Positions 25,635 through 32,829 of a stretch of DNA of 53,741 nucleotides are shown here, one piece after another; position 1 is the stretch's first letter; every line of letters starts with the position of its first letter. The notes below the pieces were generated by a model. The model was not told where the DNA came from, did no database searches, and saw nothing but the letters and a program-made list of their open reading frames with translations. The stretch spans positions 1-53,741 of the forward strand of contig NZ_BMAY01000009.1 of the NCBI RefSeq assembly GCF_018327645.1. The letters are read 5' to 3'. A program made the translations under genes and the position numbers. The DNA comes from Lactobacillus corticis. Its GTDB lineage: Bacteria > Bacillota > Bacilli > Lactobacillales > Lactobacillaceae.

Positions 25635-27008
25635 TTACTTACGCTTTTGCCACTTTAAACCAATACCAGTAAAACCGCTTAAGAATGAGAAAACCGGCGA
25701 GAAGAGGCTGAAGAAGGCAAATGGCAGAAAATCAATCACGGGTACGCCCAAGGCACTAGCAGCAAAAGAACCAGCTACGCCCCAAGGGATCAGGTAGTTG
25801 ATCACTGATCCGCCATCTTCCAGCGTCCGGCTTAGGGCCAGGGGAGAGAGGCTGATGCGTTCAAATGGCTCCTTAAAAGCCCGCCCCGGCAAAATGACTG
25901 ACAAGTATTGTTCACCAACAAATAAGTTAATGCCAATTCCTGACAACAGGGTGGCCAGAATTAAGGTACCTGGTTGGTTCAAATGCTTAACCAGCGGTTC
26001 CATGGCTGTTTGCACAATCTTAAATTTCATCAGCAAGCCACCTAAGGTTAAAGTTGAAATGATTAAAGCCGTGGTTGCCATCATGCTCATAATTCCCCCG
26101 CGGGAGAGCAAGGTATTGACTTGCGTGCTGCTGGTTTTAGCAACAAAGCCATTGGTAATTAAATTAGCAAAACTTTGGACGCTTTCTTGGGGATGCTCCA
26201 GCCAAATTAAGCCGGCCGTTACGAAAATATTTAAGAATAAGGTGGGAACAGCGGGGATTTTTTTCCAGGCACAGAGGAACATTAACAAGATCGGGATAAG
26301 TGCCAGCCAAGAAACGTTGAAGTTGCTTTCTAGCACCTTGACGGTAGTTTGAATTTTGCTGCTGTCAACCTGTCCCCGACTGCCTAAAAGCCAGAACAGC
26401 AACAAGGAAACCAAAAAGGCGGGGATGGTTGACCACATCATGTTTTTAATATGGGCAAAAAGTTCGCTTTCCGCTACGGCTGAAGAAAGATTAGTCGAGT
26501 CGGACAAAGGCGACATCTTGTCCCCAAACACGGCTCCTGAAACAATGGCGCCGGCCACGAGGGGCAAGTTTTGATTCATGCTGGCACCAATCCCTAACAA
26601 GGCAATCCCGACCGTGGAAATAGTGGTAAAGCCGCTCCCGATGGCCACGCCTACGACGGCACAAACCAAGAAGACCGAGGGTACGAAAAATTGGCCACTG
26701 ATTAGCTTGAACCCAAGCACCATGATCGAAGGGATGATCCCGGCCTTAATCCATACGGCAATCAAGGCACCAATCAAAATGAAGATCAAAATGGGAATAA
26801 TGGCAATGCTGACGCCATCTTGGATGCCTGCTTGAATCTCATCAAAGAGAAAGCCGCGTGCCCGCAGCCAAAAGACCAAGAGCCCCACCACCAGCAAGAC
26901 TGGCACTTCGGGTGAGAGGCCAAAGTTGATGACGGCCACCCCGAGAATGATTAATAAAATAATTAAAATAGCCAGCGATTCGGCAAAAGTAATTTTCCTG
27001 CTTTGCAT
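25635..27008 (-). CDS. NhaC-family transporter, predicted tyrosine uptake
   Basis: 457-residue polytopic protein of the NhaC Na+/H+ antiporter family, with about eleven membrane segments; GDKMSPLSDSTNLSSAVA (about residues 168-185) is the family signature. Automatic annotation would call it a Na+/H+ antiporter, but the T-box before it carries a TAC (Tyr) specifier, and comparative genomics has linked Tyr T-boxes with NhaC-like (YheL) proteins as likely tyrosine transporters. I therefore infer Na+- or H+-coupled tyrosine transport. The ATG at 27008 (MQSRK) follows GGAGG; the frame start TTG at 27023 overlaps that site and is rejected. Confidence 0.82.
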   Translation of the reverse strand: MQSRKITFAESLAILIILLIILGVAVINFGLSPEVPVLLVVGLLVFWLRARGFLFDEIQAGIQDGVSIAIIPILIFILIGALIAVWIKAGIIPSIMVLGFKLISGQFFVPSVFLVCAVVGVAIGSGFTTISTVGIALLGIGASMNQNLPLVAGAIVSGAVFGDKMSPLSDSTNLSSAVAESELFAHIKNMMWSTIPAFLVSLLLFWLLGSRGQVDSSKIQTTVKVLESNFNVSWLALIPILLMFLCAWKKIPAVPTLFLNIFVTAGLIWLEHPQESVQSFANLITNGFVAKTSSTQVNTLLSRGGIMSMMATTALIISTLTLGGLLMKFKIVQTAMEPLVKHLNQPGTLILATLLSGIGINLFVGEQYLSVILPGRAFKEPFERISLSPLALSRTLEDGGSVINYLIPWGVAGSFAASALGVPVIDFLPFAFFSLFSPVFSFLSGFTGIGLKWQKRK

Positions 27009-27022
27009 AATGTTTTCCTCCA

Positions 27023-27250
27023 AAAGAAAAATCCCGCCGATTCAATTAAGAATCAGCGGGACGATCAATAACCGCGGTACCACCCACATTGCACTATTGG
27101 TGCACTCGATCAGACGATAACGGGTCTGAGTAATTCCGAATTTTTACCAAACGCCGTAATTCGTCTAACTCCTCGCCTGACTGGTTTGCACCTACCACCA
27201 GATCTCTGAACTCTTAACGAGGCGACTACTGAAACGTTGGTTGTTGTGGA
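27023..27250 (-). promoter_or_regulatory. T-box riboswitch, Tyr specifier
   Basis: Read leftward: CAGAGAT and GGTGCAAACC of stem I, GAAT followed by TAC in the specifier loop (complement of 27156-27158), the T-box TGGGTGGTACCGCGG (complement of 27072-27085 region), and a terminator CCCGCTGATTC/GAATCGGCGGG with T run (27023-27060). The specifier offset (GAA + 1 base + codon) is the same as in the Met T-box at 5574. Uncharged tRNA-Tyr would turn on the NhaC-type gene. Confidence 0.88.
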
Positions 27251-27252
27251 CT

Positions 27253-27281
27253 ATGATAACAAGCTTAAAAATGGCTGTCAA
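27253..27281 (-). promoter_or_regulatory. Promoter of the Tyr T-box transcript
   Basis: On the minus strand: consensus -35 TTGACA (27276-27281), 17-bp spacer, -10 TATCAT (27253-27258). Confidence 0.7.
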
Positions 27282-27423
27282 GAAAATTTGATCAAGAAAT
27301 TTGGTCCAAATATGCTAAGATTATTTAATCGAGTTTTAGCAGGTTGCCCAAGCCAGCAAATTTATCATTGGTCTACTTGAGGGGCTAGAGGCATTAACGG
27401 CCCCAGTGACTAATAGGCTAGGT

Positions 27424-27429
27424 TATAAT
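27424..27429 (+). promoter_or_regulatory. -10 element upstream of rlmCD
   Basis: TATAAT 34 bases before the ATG; no clear -35. A GGGGC/GCCCC hairpin (about 27380-27404) lies just upstream. Confidence 0.4.
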
Positions 27430-27462
27430 AGAACTTAGATTGAAGACAAAAGGAATAATAAG

Positions 27463-28806
27463 ATGGAAAAAAATCAAATTGTCCAATTAGAAATTACCGA
27501 CTTATCATACGAAGCCATGGGAGTAGCCCACTATGAAGGCATCACGGTCTTTGTCAATAACGCTTTGCCGGGAGAAGTGGTCAAAGCCAAAATTTTAAAG
27601 GTGAAAAAGAAGTTTGCTTTTGCCAAGATTACTGAAATTATCACCGAAAGTCCTGACCGCATCAAGGTAAAGCTCAACCAGTGGATGCAGACGGGTTTAG
27701 CGGGCCTGGCCCACTTAAAGTATGACAAGCAGCTAGAATTTAAGCAGCAACAAGTTATCGGTTTATTGAAAAAGGCTCACTTGGAAGAAATCAAGGTTCT
27801 GCCAACTTTGCCTAGTCCGGAACAAACGGGCTACCGCAACAAGGCCCAAGTGCCGGTAAGAAACGTTAATGGCAAACTAGAAATTGGCTTTTTCCGGCGG
27901 CACTCGCATGACTTAGTGCCAATGGAAGATTTCTTCACCACGGATCCGGCAATTGATCGGACTTTGGTCGCAGTCCGCGACATTTTGCGCAAGTATCGCG
28001 TGCCCGCCTATGATGAAGTAAACCACCAGGGTGAGGTACGCTATTTGGAGATTCGCCGCAGCAAGGCTAATGGCCAGATGATGGTAATTTTAGTCTGCCT
28101 GCACAAGGACTTTAAACAGTTGCCAAAAGTAGCTGAAGAAATTTCCCAGTTGGCTAATGTATCTGGGGTTTTACTCAACTACAATCCTAAGAAGACCAAC
28201 GTCATTTTGGGTAAGGACGACTACCTAATTTGGGGGGATGCCCAAATTACTGATAAGATTGGCGATTTGGAATTTAAGATTTCTCCGCAAAGCTTTTTCC
28301 AAATCAATTCATTGCAAACACCACGCTTGTACGATTTGGCCATTAAGCAAGCCGGATTAACTAAAGACAGCGTAGTGATCGATGCCTACTCTGGAATTGG
28401 GACGATTGGCCTCAGCGTAGCTAAGCATGTTAAGGCCGTTCGCGGGGTTGAAGTTGTGCGGGATGCGGTTAAGGATAGTGAAGCCAATGCTAAACTGAAC
28501 GGTATCCACAACGCCAAATATGTAACGGGCAAGGCTGAAGTAATGATGCCGCGCTGGGCCAGCGAAGGCTTGAAGACGGATGTGATTTTTGTTGATCCGC
28601 CAAGAAAAGGGCTGACGCCAGAATTTATTAAGGCGGCCGTGGCAACGAAGCCGCGCAAGATTGCTTATATTTCATGTAACCCGGCTACCTTGGTGCGGGA
28701 CTTGGGGTTGTTAGCTGAATATGGCTACAAGACGAATGAGATTCAACCAGTTGATATGTTCCCACAGACGCCGCATGTCGAAGCAGTCGTTGTCCTTACG
28801 AAGTAA
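27463..28806 (+). CDS. rlmCD: 23S rRNA m5U methyltransferase, RlmCD/TrmA family
   Basis: 447-residue SAM-dependent RNA uridine-C5 methyltransferase. The N-terminal TRAM RNA-binding domain spans residues 1-65 (LEITDLSYEAMGVAHYEG), and the methyltransferase domain has DAYSGIGTIGLSVA (SAM motif I, near residue 306), FVDPPRKGL near 375, and the catalytic-Cys motif YISCNPATLVRDL near residue 401. The iron-sulfur Cys cluster of RumA is absent, as is common in Gram-positive homologues. In B. subtilis one such enzyme (RlmCD) makes both U747 and U1939 in 23S rRNA; that specificity is assigned by family. Confidence 0.9.
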   Translation: MEKNQIVQLEITDLSYEAMGVAHYEGITVFVNNALPGEVVKAKILKVKKKFAFAKITEIITESPDRIKVKLNQWMQTGLAGLAHLKYDKQLEFKQQQVIGLLKKAHLEEIKVLPTLPSPEQTGYRNKAQVPVRNVNGKLEIGFFRRHSHDLVPMEDFFTTDPAIDRTLVAVRDILRKYRVPAYDEVNHQGEVRYLEIRRSKANGQMMVILVCLHKDFKQLPKVAEEISQLANVSGVLLNYNPKKTNVILGKDDYLIWGDAQITDKIGDLEFKISPQSFFQINSLQTPRLYDLAIKQAGLTKDSVVIDAYSGIGTIGLSVAKHVKAVRGVEVVRDAVKDSEANAKLNGIHNAKYVTGKAEVMMPRWASEGLKTDVIFVDPPRKGLTPEFIKAAVATKPRKIAYISCNPATLVRDLGLLAEYGYKTNEIQPVDMFPQTPHVEAVVVLTK

Positions 28807-28843
28807 GGACTGGTGAATCAGTGACGGTATTTATCGATGATTA

Positions 28844-28891
28844 AAAGTGTACTTTTTCCTTTCTGGATGATTGGAATTAGTACATTTTTTC
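28844..28891 (+). terminator. Terminator after rlmCD
   Basis: AAAGTGTACT / AGTACATTTT stem with a TTTTTTCT tail. Confidence 0.7.
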
Positions 28892-29123
28892 TATTTTGGG
28901 CTGGAGGGTTGAGTGTATGAAGGTAGTGCAATGTTGGGAGAATTACTGATGTGACAGTGCCTGTAGTTGACACAACAATTGGCTAATTTGGTGTCGAGGG
29001 TCGAGTTAACAAGTACACTATTGAGTTTTAGCGATATAGTCGAAAAAAGCTGAAATTTAGCAGGACAATTGTGTACTTGGCGTATAAAATTAATATAATA
29101 AGATTTTTAAGGCAGGTAACAAG
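28892..29123. other. Intergenic stretch before the Mrr-type gene
   Basis: About 230 bp without a supported gene. It has an orphan TTGACA near 28967 and a TATAAT at 29094-29099, 24 bases before the mrr start, as likely -10. This marks the left edge of the accessory region. Confidence 0.5.
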
Positions 29124-30020
29124 ATGGCAAATCGACAAATTGAAATTCAAAATAAGGCGATGAAAGAAATCCTCATTGCAATGCATAACCTTGGTGGCCA
29201 GGTAACCAGAAAACAAGTGTTGCAGGAACTTCATGATAATTCTGAAGTGTTCAGTGAAAATGAGATTGATGAAACCCGTACCTCAAAAAAGAGTCGTAGG
29301 ATTTACAAACCCTTTCAATGGAATTTCAATTTTGCGGTTAAGCATCTGATTTTGGCTGGTTTTATTGATACAGAGAATGGACGCGATTTAGAGCTTTCTA
29401 AAAAGGGACGCAATGTTGATATCAACAATTTTGATGCTGATAGGGATGTTAGATCAATTTCTGAAAGCAAAATGCCCCATCGAAAAAATAAGGATAAAGT
29501 TGAACAAGTTTCAGCAGATAAAACTGCTGCTGGTCAAGAAGATACGGATGAAGTCGATGAACCATGGCGTCAACAGCTCCTTGATGCATTGATGAATATG
29601 GATCCAAAGAAGTTTGAACTCTTTTGTCGAGGTCTGCTTACTAAGATGGGTATTGATGTTGACGATGAAATTGGGGTTCAGTATGTTGCCGACGGTGGTG
29701 TAGATGGCTTTGGCTACGTTCGTTCGGATGATTACCGGACTACACGGGTAGCACTTCAGGCTAAACGTTGGCAGGGTAAAGTGTCAGCTCCCGAAATTGA
29801 TAAGTTCCGTGGCGCAATGGATAAGTTTAATGCTGAATTTGGAATTTTTATTACTAATTCTGACTTTACTAGAGAAGCTGTTAAAACGGCTCGTGAGGGC
29901 ACTAGAATTATCACATTAATTAATGGTGATCAAATTTGTGATTTGGTGGCTAAATATAATTATTATGTGGAACCAGTGACAACCTATCGGTTGAAGGACT
30001 TTTACTTGGATAAAGACTAA
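29124..30020 (+). CDS. Mrr-type restriction endonuclease
   Basis: 298-residue type IV restriction enzyme. Residues 1-95 form an Mrr N-terminal winged-helix domain (KEILIAMHNLGGQVTRKQVL), an acidic, charged linker spans about 110-150, and the Mrr catalytic PD-(D/E)xK domain begins MDPKKFELFCRGLLTKMG. The nuclease residues are in GGVDGFGYV (Asp, near residue 194) and VALQAKRW (QxK, near residue 212). Such enzymes cut modified foreign DNA. It lies 2 bases before a DUF3841 gene, so the two are probably cotranscribed. No methyltransferase is near, as expected for type IV. Confidence 0.92.
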   Translation: MANRQIEIQNKAMKEILIAMHNLGGQVTRKQVLQELHDNSEVFSENEIDETRTSKKSRRIYKPFQWNFNFAVKHLILAGFIDTENGRDLELSKKGRNVDINNFDADRDVRSISESKMPHRKNKDKVEQVSADKTAAGQEDTDEVDEPWRQQLLDALMNMDPKKFELFCRGLLTKMGIDVDDEIGVQYVADGGVDGFGYVRSDDYRTTRVALQAKRWQGKVSAPEIDKFRGAMDKFNAEFGIFITNSDFTREAVKTAREGTRIITLINGDQICDLVAKYNYYVEPVTTYRLKDFYLDKD

Positions 30021-30022
30021 CT

Positions 30023-30619
30023 ATGATTATTTGGACAATCCAGCCATATGAAGTGTATCAAGAAATTTTAGACCAGGGAATTTTTTACTGTAATCCTGAA
30101 TTGTCAACTAACTTAAAATATGATGGATTTTCAAAAGCTTATAACTGGATGATCCAGCAGATGATTAACAAAATTGGCCCTTCAAAGAGACCAAATGCTT
30201 ATCCGATCTGGGCTTGGTATCGTAGTCACGATTATAAGCATCAACGGCCTGATTTTAGGTGGGCACTGGATTATCCAGATGAAGTTTGTATTGAACTTGA
30301 AATCCCAGAAAATCAGGTTTTACTTAGTGATTTTGAATCATGGCATTTTGTACTGAATAATTGGTTCTACTCTGATGCAACAAGTGAAAAAGAATGGAAT
30401 CATCAAGATAAGTGGTTTGAAAGTTTGCCAAAGGACCAGCAGCGACAAGTAAAAGAAAACTCGTGGCAACGAATTTTTGATATTACTCCACGGTATGGTG
30501 AATGGGATAAGAATGGTGATAGTGTTCAAGCTTGCTTTTGGTCACTTAGGAAAGAACAAATCCGTAGAGTTTGGCGATTGAGGAAAAAGAAAAAAGTTTG
30601 TGAAATTTATTCAATATAA
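30023..30619 (+). CDS. DUF3841 family protein
   Basis: 198-residue cytosolic protein recognised as DUF3841 by YPIWAWYRSHD (about residues 53-63), PDFRWALDYPDEVCIELEIP (about 73-92) and the VLLSDFESWHFVLNNWF stretch. The family has no settled function. It starts 2 bases after the mrr stop, with GGATAAAG inside mrr as ribosome site, so it is translationally tied to the nuclease. It could be a partner or control protein, but nothing in the sequence proves this. It ends in a highly basic tail (RRVWRLRKKKK) that may bind nucleic acid. Confidence 0.8.
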   Translation: MIIWTIQPYEVYQEILDQGIFYCNPELSTNLKYDGFSKAYNWMIQQMINKIGPSKRPNAYPIWAWYRSHDYKHQRPDFRWALDYPDEVCIELEIPENQVLLSDFESWHFVLNNWFYSDATSEKEWNHQDKWFESLPKDQQRQVKENSWQRIFDITPRYGEWDKNGDSVQACFWSLRKEQIRRVWRLRKKKKVCEIYSI

Positions 30620-30624
30620 TTTAT

Positions 30625-30726
30625 CGGCAATCATTTGCAATCATATAGCTAAAACGTAAAAATAAAAGCAGAAATACTATCAATTTCTTTCGTGGATTTA
30701 ACTGGTTATTTATGGGAAAAATACCT
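30625..30726 (+). repeat. About 100-bp dispersed direct repeat, copy 1
   Basis: Shares about 90 percent identity, judged by eye, with 32124-32224, from CATTTGCAATCATATAGC through TTTATGGGAAAA to TACCT. The two copies bracket the toxin-antitoxin segment. Confidence 0.8.
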
Positions 30727-30804
30727 CCACTGATAAGCCAGTGGAAGCCAAAAAGTAAACCGTAGCAAAAGAAAAAAGCTAACAGAAAACTGCCGGCTAA
30801 AAAG

Positions 30805-30833
30805 TTGAAAAATTCGAATAGATCAGATATGAT
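30805..30833 (+). promoter_or_regulatory. Promoter of antitoxin RNA 1
   Basis: -35 TTGAAA (30805-30810), 17-bp spacer, -10 TATGAT (30828-30833). The same arrangement recurs 360 bp downstream. Confidence 0.65.
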
Positions 30834-30839
30834 AACAGA

Positions 30840-30929
30840 AGAAAAGAGGGCAACGAGCTGCATCTCGTTACCCTCAAACACAGCTTAGGTGACTGAAGGA
30901 TAGCTAACTTTTATGGTTAGCTTTTTTTA
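30840..30929 (+). ncRNA. Candidate type I antitoxin RNA, copy 1
   Basis: Predicted RNA of about 90 nt made of two stem-loops: a 12-bp hairpin GAGGGCAACGAG-CTGCAT-CTCGTTACCCTC (30846-30875) and a terminator AGCTAAC/GTTAGCT with a seven-T run (30902-30928). It is antisense to the 3' end of the small hydrophobic peptide gene on the minus strand, in the converging layout of par/Fst-type type I systems. Promoter and layout are repeated in copy 2. Confidence 0.6.
30842..30875 (-). terminator. Terminator of toxin mRNA 1
   Basis: On the minus strand the 12-bp hairpin GAGGGTAACGAG/CTCGTTGCCCTC is followed by TTTT. The same hairpin forms the first stem of the antitoxin RNA on the plus strand. Confidence 0.7.
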
Positions 30930-31031
30930 TTATCGCGTAGGCTTTAGCACAGTCGATAATCAACTGGCCAATTGCCACGATAACTATGGCGGCAGTGATT
31001 GCCACTCTTCCAGTCTTTTCCTAATTAACAT
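30904..31031 (-). pseudogene. Small hydrophobic toxin-like peptide gene, copy 1, frameshifted
   Basis: GGAGGTGA stands 5 bases before ATG 31031, but that frame stops after 15 codons. One extra A in the AAAA run after the fourth codon would give a 42-residue peptide MLIRKKTGRV... with a membrane segment (AITAAIVIVAIGQLIIDCAK) and a basic end AIIKKANHKS. The rest of that frame is conserved with copy 2, with four synonymous differences, so it was maintained as protein. The locus is therefore broken by a -1 frameshift, or the base was lost in sequencing. It resembles type I toxins in size and layout, but not the Fst or holin-like families by sequence. Confidence 0.6.
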
Positions 31032-31164
31032 GACTTTCACCTCCACAGCCTGGATTATTTGAGGGGCGTGTAGCCACGTTTACTGCTAAGCCTTCCATGA
31101 TGGTAGCTAATCATCATTTCCAGCCTGATGGTATTCTACCATAGAAGAACGCTTAGCAGAAAAG

Positions 31165-31193
31165 TTGAAAAATATTGTTAGATTAGATATTAT
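31165..31193 (+). promoter_or_regulatory. Promoter of antitoxin RNA 2
   Basis: -35 TTGAAA (31165-31170), 17-bp spacer, -10 TATTAT (31188-31193), exactly 360 bp from copy 1. Confidence 0.65.
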
Positions 31194-31199
31194 TGTAAA

Positions 31200-31291
31200 T
31201 GAAAAGAGGGCAACGAGCTGCATCTCGTTACCCTCAAGCGTGATCTGGAATGATCGAGTTTGAGCTAGCCTTTATGGTTAGCTTTTTTTAT
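31200..31291 (+). ncRNA. Candidate type I antitoxin RNA, copy 2
   Basis: Same architecture as copy 1: identical 12-bp hairpin (31206-31235) and a terminator AGCTAGCC/GGTTAGCT with T run (31263-31289). The terminator stem differs from copy 1 (AGCTAGCC against AGCTAAC), which could give each antitoxin specificity for its own toxin mRNA. Confidence 0.6.
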
Positions 31292-31391
31292 TATCGCGTA
31301 GGCTTTAGCACAGTCGATGATCAACTGGCCGATTGCCACGATAACTATGGCAGCAGTAATGCCGATTCCTCGATTCTCTCCAATTTAACAT
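31265..31391 (-). pseudogene. Small hydrophobic toxin-like peptide gene, copy 2, frameshifted
   Basis: GAGGTGA precedes ATG 31391, but the frame differs from that of the conserved peptide by +1. Removing one A from the AAA run after the second codon gives a 41-residue peptide MLIGENRGIG... with the same membrane segment and basic end as copy 1. Between the copies the 30-residue core ITAAIVIVAIGQL...KKANHK is identical in protein and differs only at synonymous sites. Opposite indels in different A runs break the two copies. Confidence 0.6.
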
Positions 31392-31515
31392 AGTCATCAC
31401 CTCGCGTGTCTAGAAATGTTTGAGGGGTGATGCGACCATGTCCTTATCACTAAGCCTTCCATAATGGTAGCTAGTCATCACTTCCGGCCTGATGATATTT
31501 TACCATAGAAATAAC
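31392..31515. other. Leader region of toxin mRNA 2
   Basis: Read leftward it has an extended -10 TGGTAAAAT, also seen as TGGTAGAAT upstream of copy 1, followed by TATCATCAGG and a 5' leader with CTAGCTACC. The latter partly matches the complement of the antitoxin terminator stem, like the direct repeats of par loci. Confidence 0.4.
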
Positions 31516-31543
31516 AAAAAGCCTGCAGACCAAAGTCCACAGG
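31516..31543 (-). terminator. Terminator of the relBE-type operon
   Basis: Minus-strand stem CCTGTGGAC-TTTG-GTCTGCAGG followed by CTTTTTG. Confidence 0.75.
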
Positions 31544-31558
31544 GTATTATAGCCATGC

Positions 31559-31753
31559 TTAGTTAGTTTTTGATGAATTAGTTAAATGCTTAGAAGCATC
31601 TTGTCCGCTGTACATAATTCTGATAATTTGTACTACTTTTTCTTTCTCTTCAGGATAATGCGGGGATTTTTGTGGCATGTAATTGAGATCTTCAATGTTA
31701 AATAGATCTTGTCGAGCATGTTTCGAATAAATAACTTTCCAATGTTTAGCCAT
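31559..31753 (-). pseudogene. RelE/ParE-family toxin with internal deletions
   Basis: 64 residues. The start MAKHWKVIYSKHARQDLFNI is a normal RelE/ParE-fold N terminus and VVQIIRIMYSGQDASKHL a normal C-terminal strand. About 40 residues usual between them are missing: most of the helical pair after DLFNI and the strand carrying the catalytic Arg region after YPEE. The reading frame is kept, so a short protein may be made, but ribosome-dependent RNase or gyrase-poison activity is unlikely. It starts 2 bases after the intact antitoxin gene. Confidence 0.75.
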
Positions 31754-31755
31754 AA

Positions 31756-32067
31756 TTAGCGATTCCTATCACGTAATGCTTGGCGAACTTGGTCAACAGT
31801 GTATGTATCACCGTTTTTAAAGTCATCAAATCCTTTTTGAATTTTTTGATCAAACTGTTCTTTAGACAATTTGGAAGCATCTAAAGGCTTACGGTGAAGT
31901 TTCAATTCAAAAGGAATCCCCTGCTGCTCCACGACCTGTTGCAAGAACATACTGAGGGCAGTTGACATTGGGATTTGAAGTTTGTCTAATACATCTTCAG
32001 CCTGATTTTTTAGTTCGGGAGTGACCCTGGTGAAAACACTTGCCGTCTTTTTAGTTGCAGTTGTCAT
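31756..32067 (-). CDS. RelB/DinJ-family antitoxin
   Basis: 103-residue antitoxin. The N-terminal ribbon-helix-helix (KKTASVFTRVTPELKNQAEDVLDKLQIPMSTALSMFL, residues 6-42) binds operator DNA, and the charged C-terminal half (from residue 60) would wrap the toxin. The ATG at 32067 follows GGAGGT; an upstream in-frame start at 32082 overlaps that site. It is intact although its toxin gene downstream has lost its core, so it may survive as a repressor or as an anti-addiction factor against related toxins. Confidence 0.85.
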   Translation of the reverse strand: MTTATKKTASVFTRVTPELKNQAEDVLDKLQIPMSTALSMFLQQVVEQQGIPFELKLHRKPLDASKLSKEQFDQKIQKGFDDFKNGDTYTVDQVRQALRDRNR

Positions 32068-32123
32068 ATTAGCTACCTCCATACTTTAATGATTGGTATC
32101 ATAATAGCATTTTTGCAATCTGT

Positions 32124-32224
32124 TGGCCATCATTTGCAATCATATAGCAAAAATGTAAAATTAAAAGCAGAAATGCTATCAATTCCTTTCGTGGATATAA
32201 CTGGGTATTTATGGGAAAATACCT
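32124..32224 (+). repeat. About 100-bp dispersed direct repeat, copy 2
   Basis: Second copy of 30625-30726. It ends in GGTATTT-ATGGG-AAAATACC, an inverted repeat, 28 bases before a small gene, so the repeat may carry promoter or operator function. Confidence 0.8.
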
Positions 32225-32252
32225 ATGAGTATGGTTAACTGAGGTGATTGAC

Positions 32253-32390
32253 ATGGATAAAATTCCAACTGCAGACGATTGCTCTAAGTTGATTAAAGGT
32301 ATCTCAGTTGAGAATATTGAAATTGATGAGAATGGTCACTATGACCCTAAACAATCACCTGACTTTCATGACTGGATGGTAAACGGCTAG
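32253..32390 (+). CDS. 45-residue acidic protein, unknown
   Basis: MDKIPTADDCSKLIKGISVE at the start and DPKQSPDFHDWMVNG at the end; very acidic, with no membrane segment. GAGGTGAT lies 4 bases before the ATG. It precedes the 108-residue gene by 12 bases and is probably cotranscribed with it. It may be a small regulator or the remnant of a larger protein; no family is recognised. Confidence 0.45.
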   Translation: MDKIPTADDCSKLIKGISVENIEIDENGHYDPKQSPDFHDWMVNG

Positions 32391-32402
32391 GAGCAAATTA
32401 GA

Positions 32403-32729
32403 ATGCAAAAGATTAAGTTAATGCTTGAGTTTATGCATGGGCCAATTTGGCCGTCAGATCCATTTACTGGACGTCCTACTACTGGTAACCGATTGATAGA
32501 TGAGGACGCAAAATTAGCAGCATGGAATACTGAATGCTCAAGGCTCTATGATGAATGTTATGAGTTTGAGTCACATGGCAAAAGTTGCTACTTTAACCCA
32601 AAAACTTTTGATAAGCATAGAAATGAACTGCTTGATTTATTGAATAAAATTAAAATTCGTCTGATAGAGATAGATGGCTCAATTAGTATTGATGACCAGA
32701 CACGATTACAATTGTTAACGGAAGAATAA
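32403..32729 (+). CDS. 108-residue hypothetical protein
   Basis: Cytosolic protein with SDPFTGRPTTGNRLIDEDAK (residues 18-37), a Cys/Tyr-rich middle (CSRLYDECYEFESHGKSCYF) and a helical Leu-rich C terminus. No family is recognised. A broken duplicate lies at 37481-37767, next to an immunity-like gene, and the setting (small, acidic, repeated, near a terminator of the ACAGCTCCC type) is like that of spare immunity genes of polymorphic toxin loci; that is inference only. Confidence 0.6.
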   Translation: MQKIKLMLEFMHGPIWPSDPFTGRPTTGNRLIDEDAKLAAWNTECSRLYDECYEFESHGKSCYFNPKTFDKHRNELLDLLNKIKIRLIEIDGSISIDDQTRLQLLTEE

Positions 32730-32737
32730 GTACTAAG

Positions 32738-32783
32738 ACAGCTCCCAACCTCGAAATGCCGAGGAGGGGAGCTGTTACTTTTT
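32738..32783 (+). terminator. Terminator after the 108-residue gene
   Basis: ACAGCTCCC / GGGGAGCTGT outer stem with an inner CCTCG/CGAGG, then ACTTTTTG. Related hairpins recur at 37775 and 38387. Confidence 0.8.
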
Positions 32784-32829
32784 GAAAAAGATATATGGCG
32801 ATAACCATGCATGTAAATATGAAAGAAAA

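Noticed and set aside
25635..27008. Annotation as Na+/H+ antiporter
   Set aside because: The family match is real, but the Tyr T-box indicates amino acid transport; family name kept, function changed.
30621..30881. 86-codon minus-strand hydrophobic ORF
   Set aside because: It starts inside the toxin-mRNA terminator hairpin and runs across the antitoxin promoter and one copy of the dispersed repeat; the second unit of the tandem locus does not conserve this frame.
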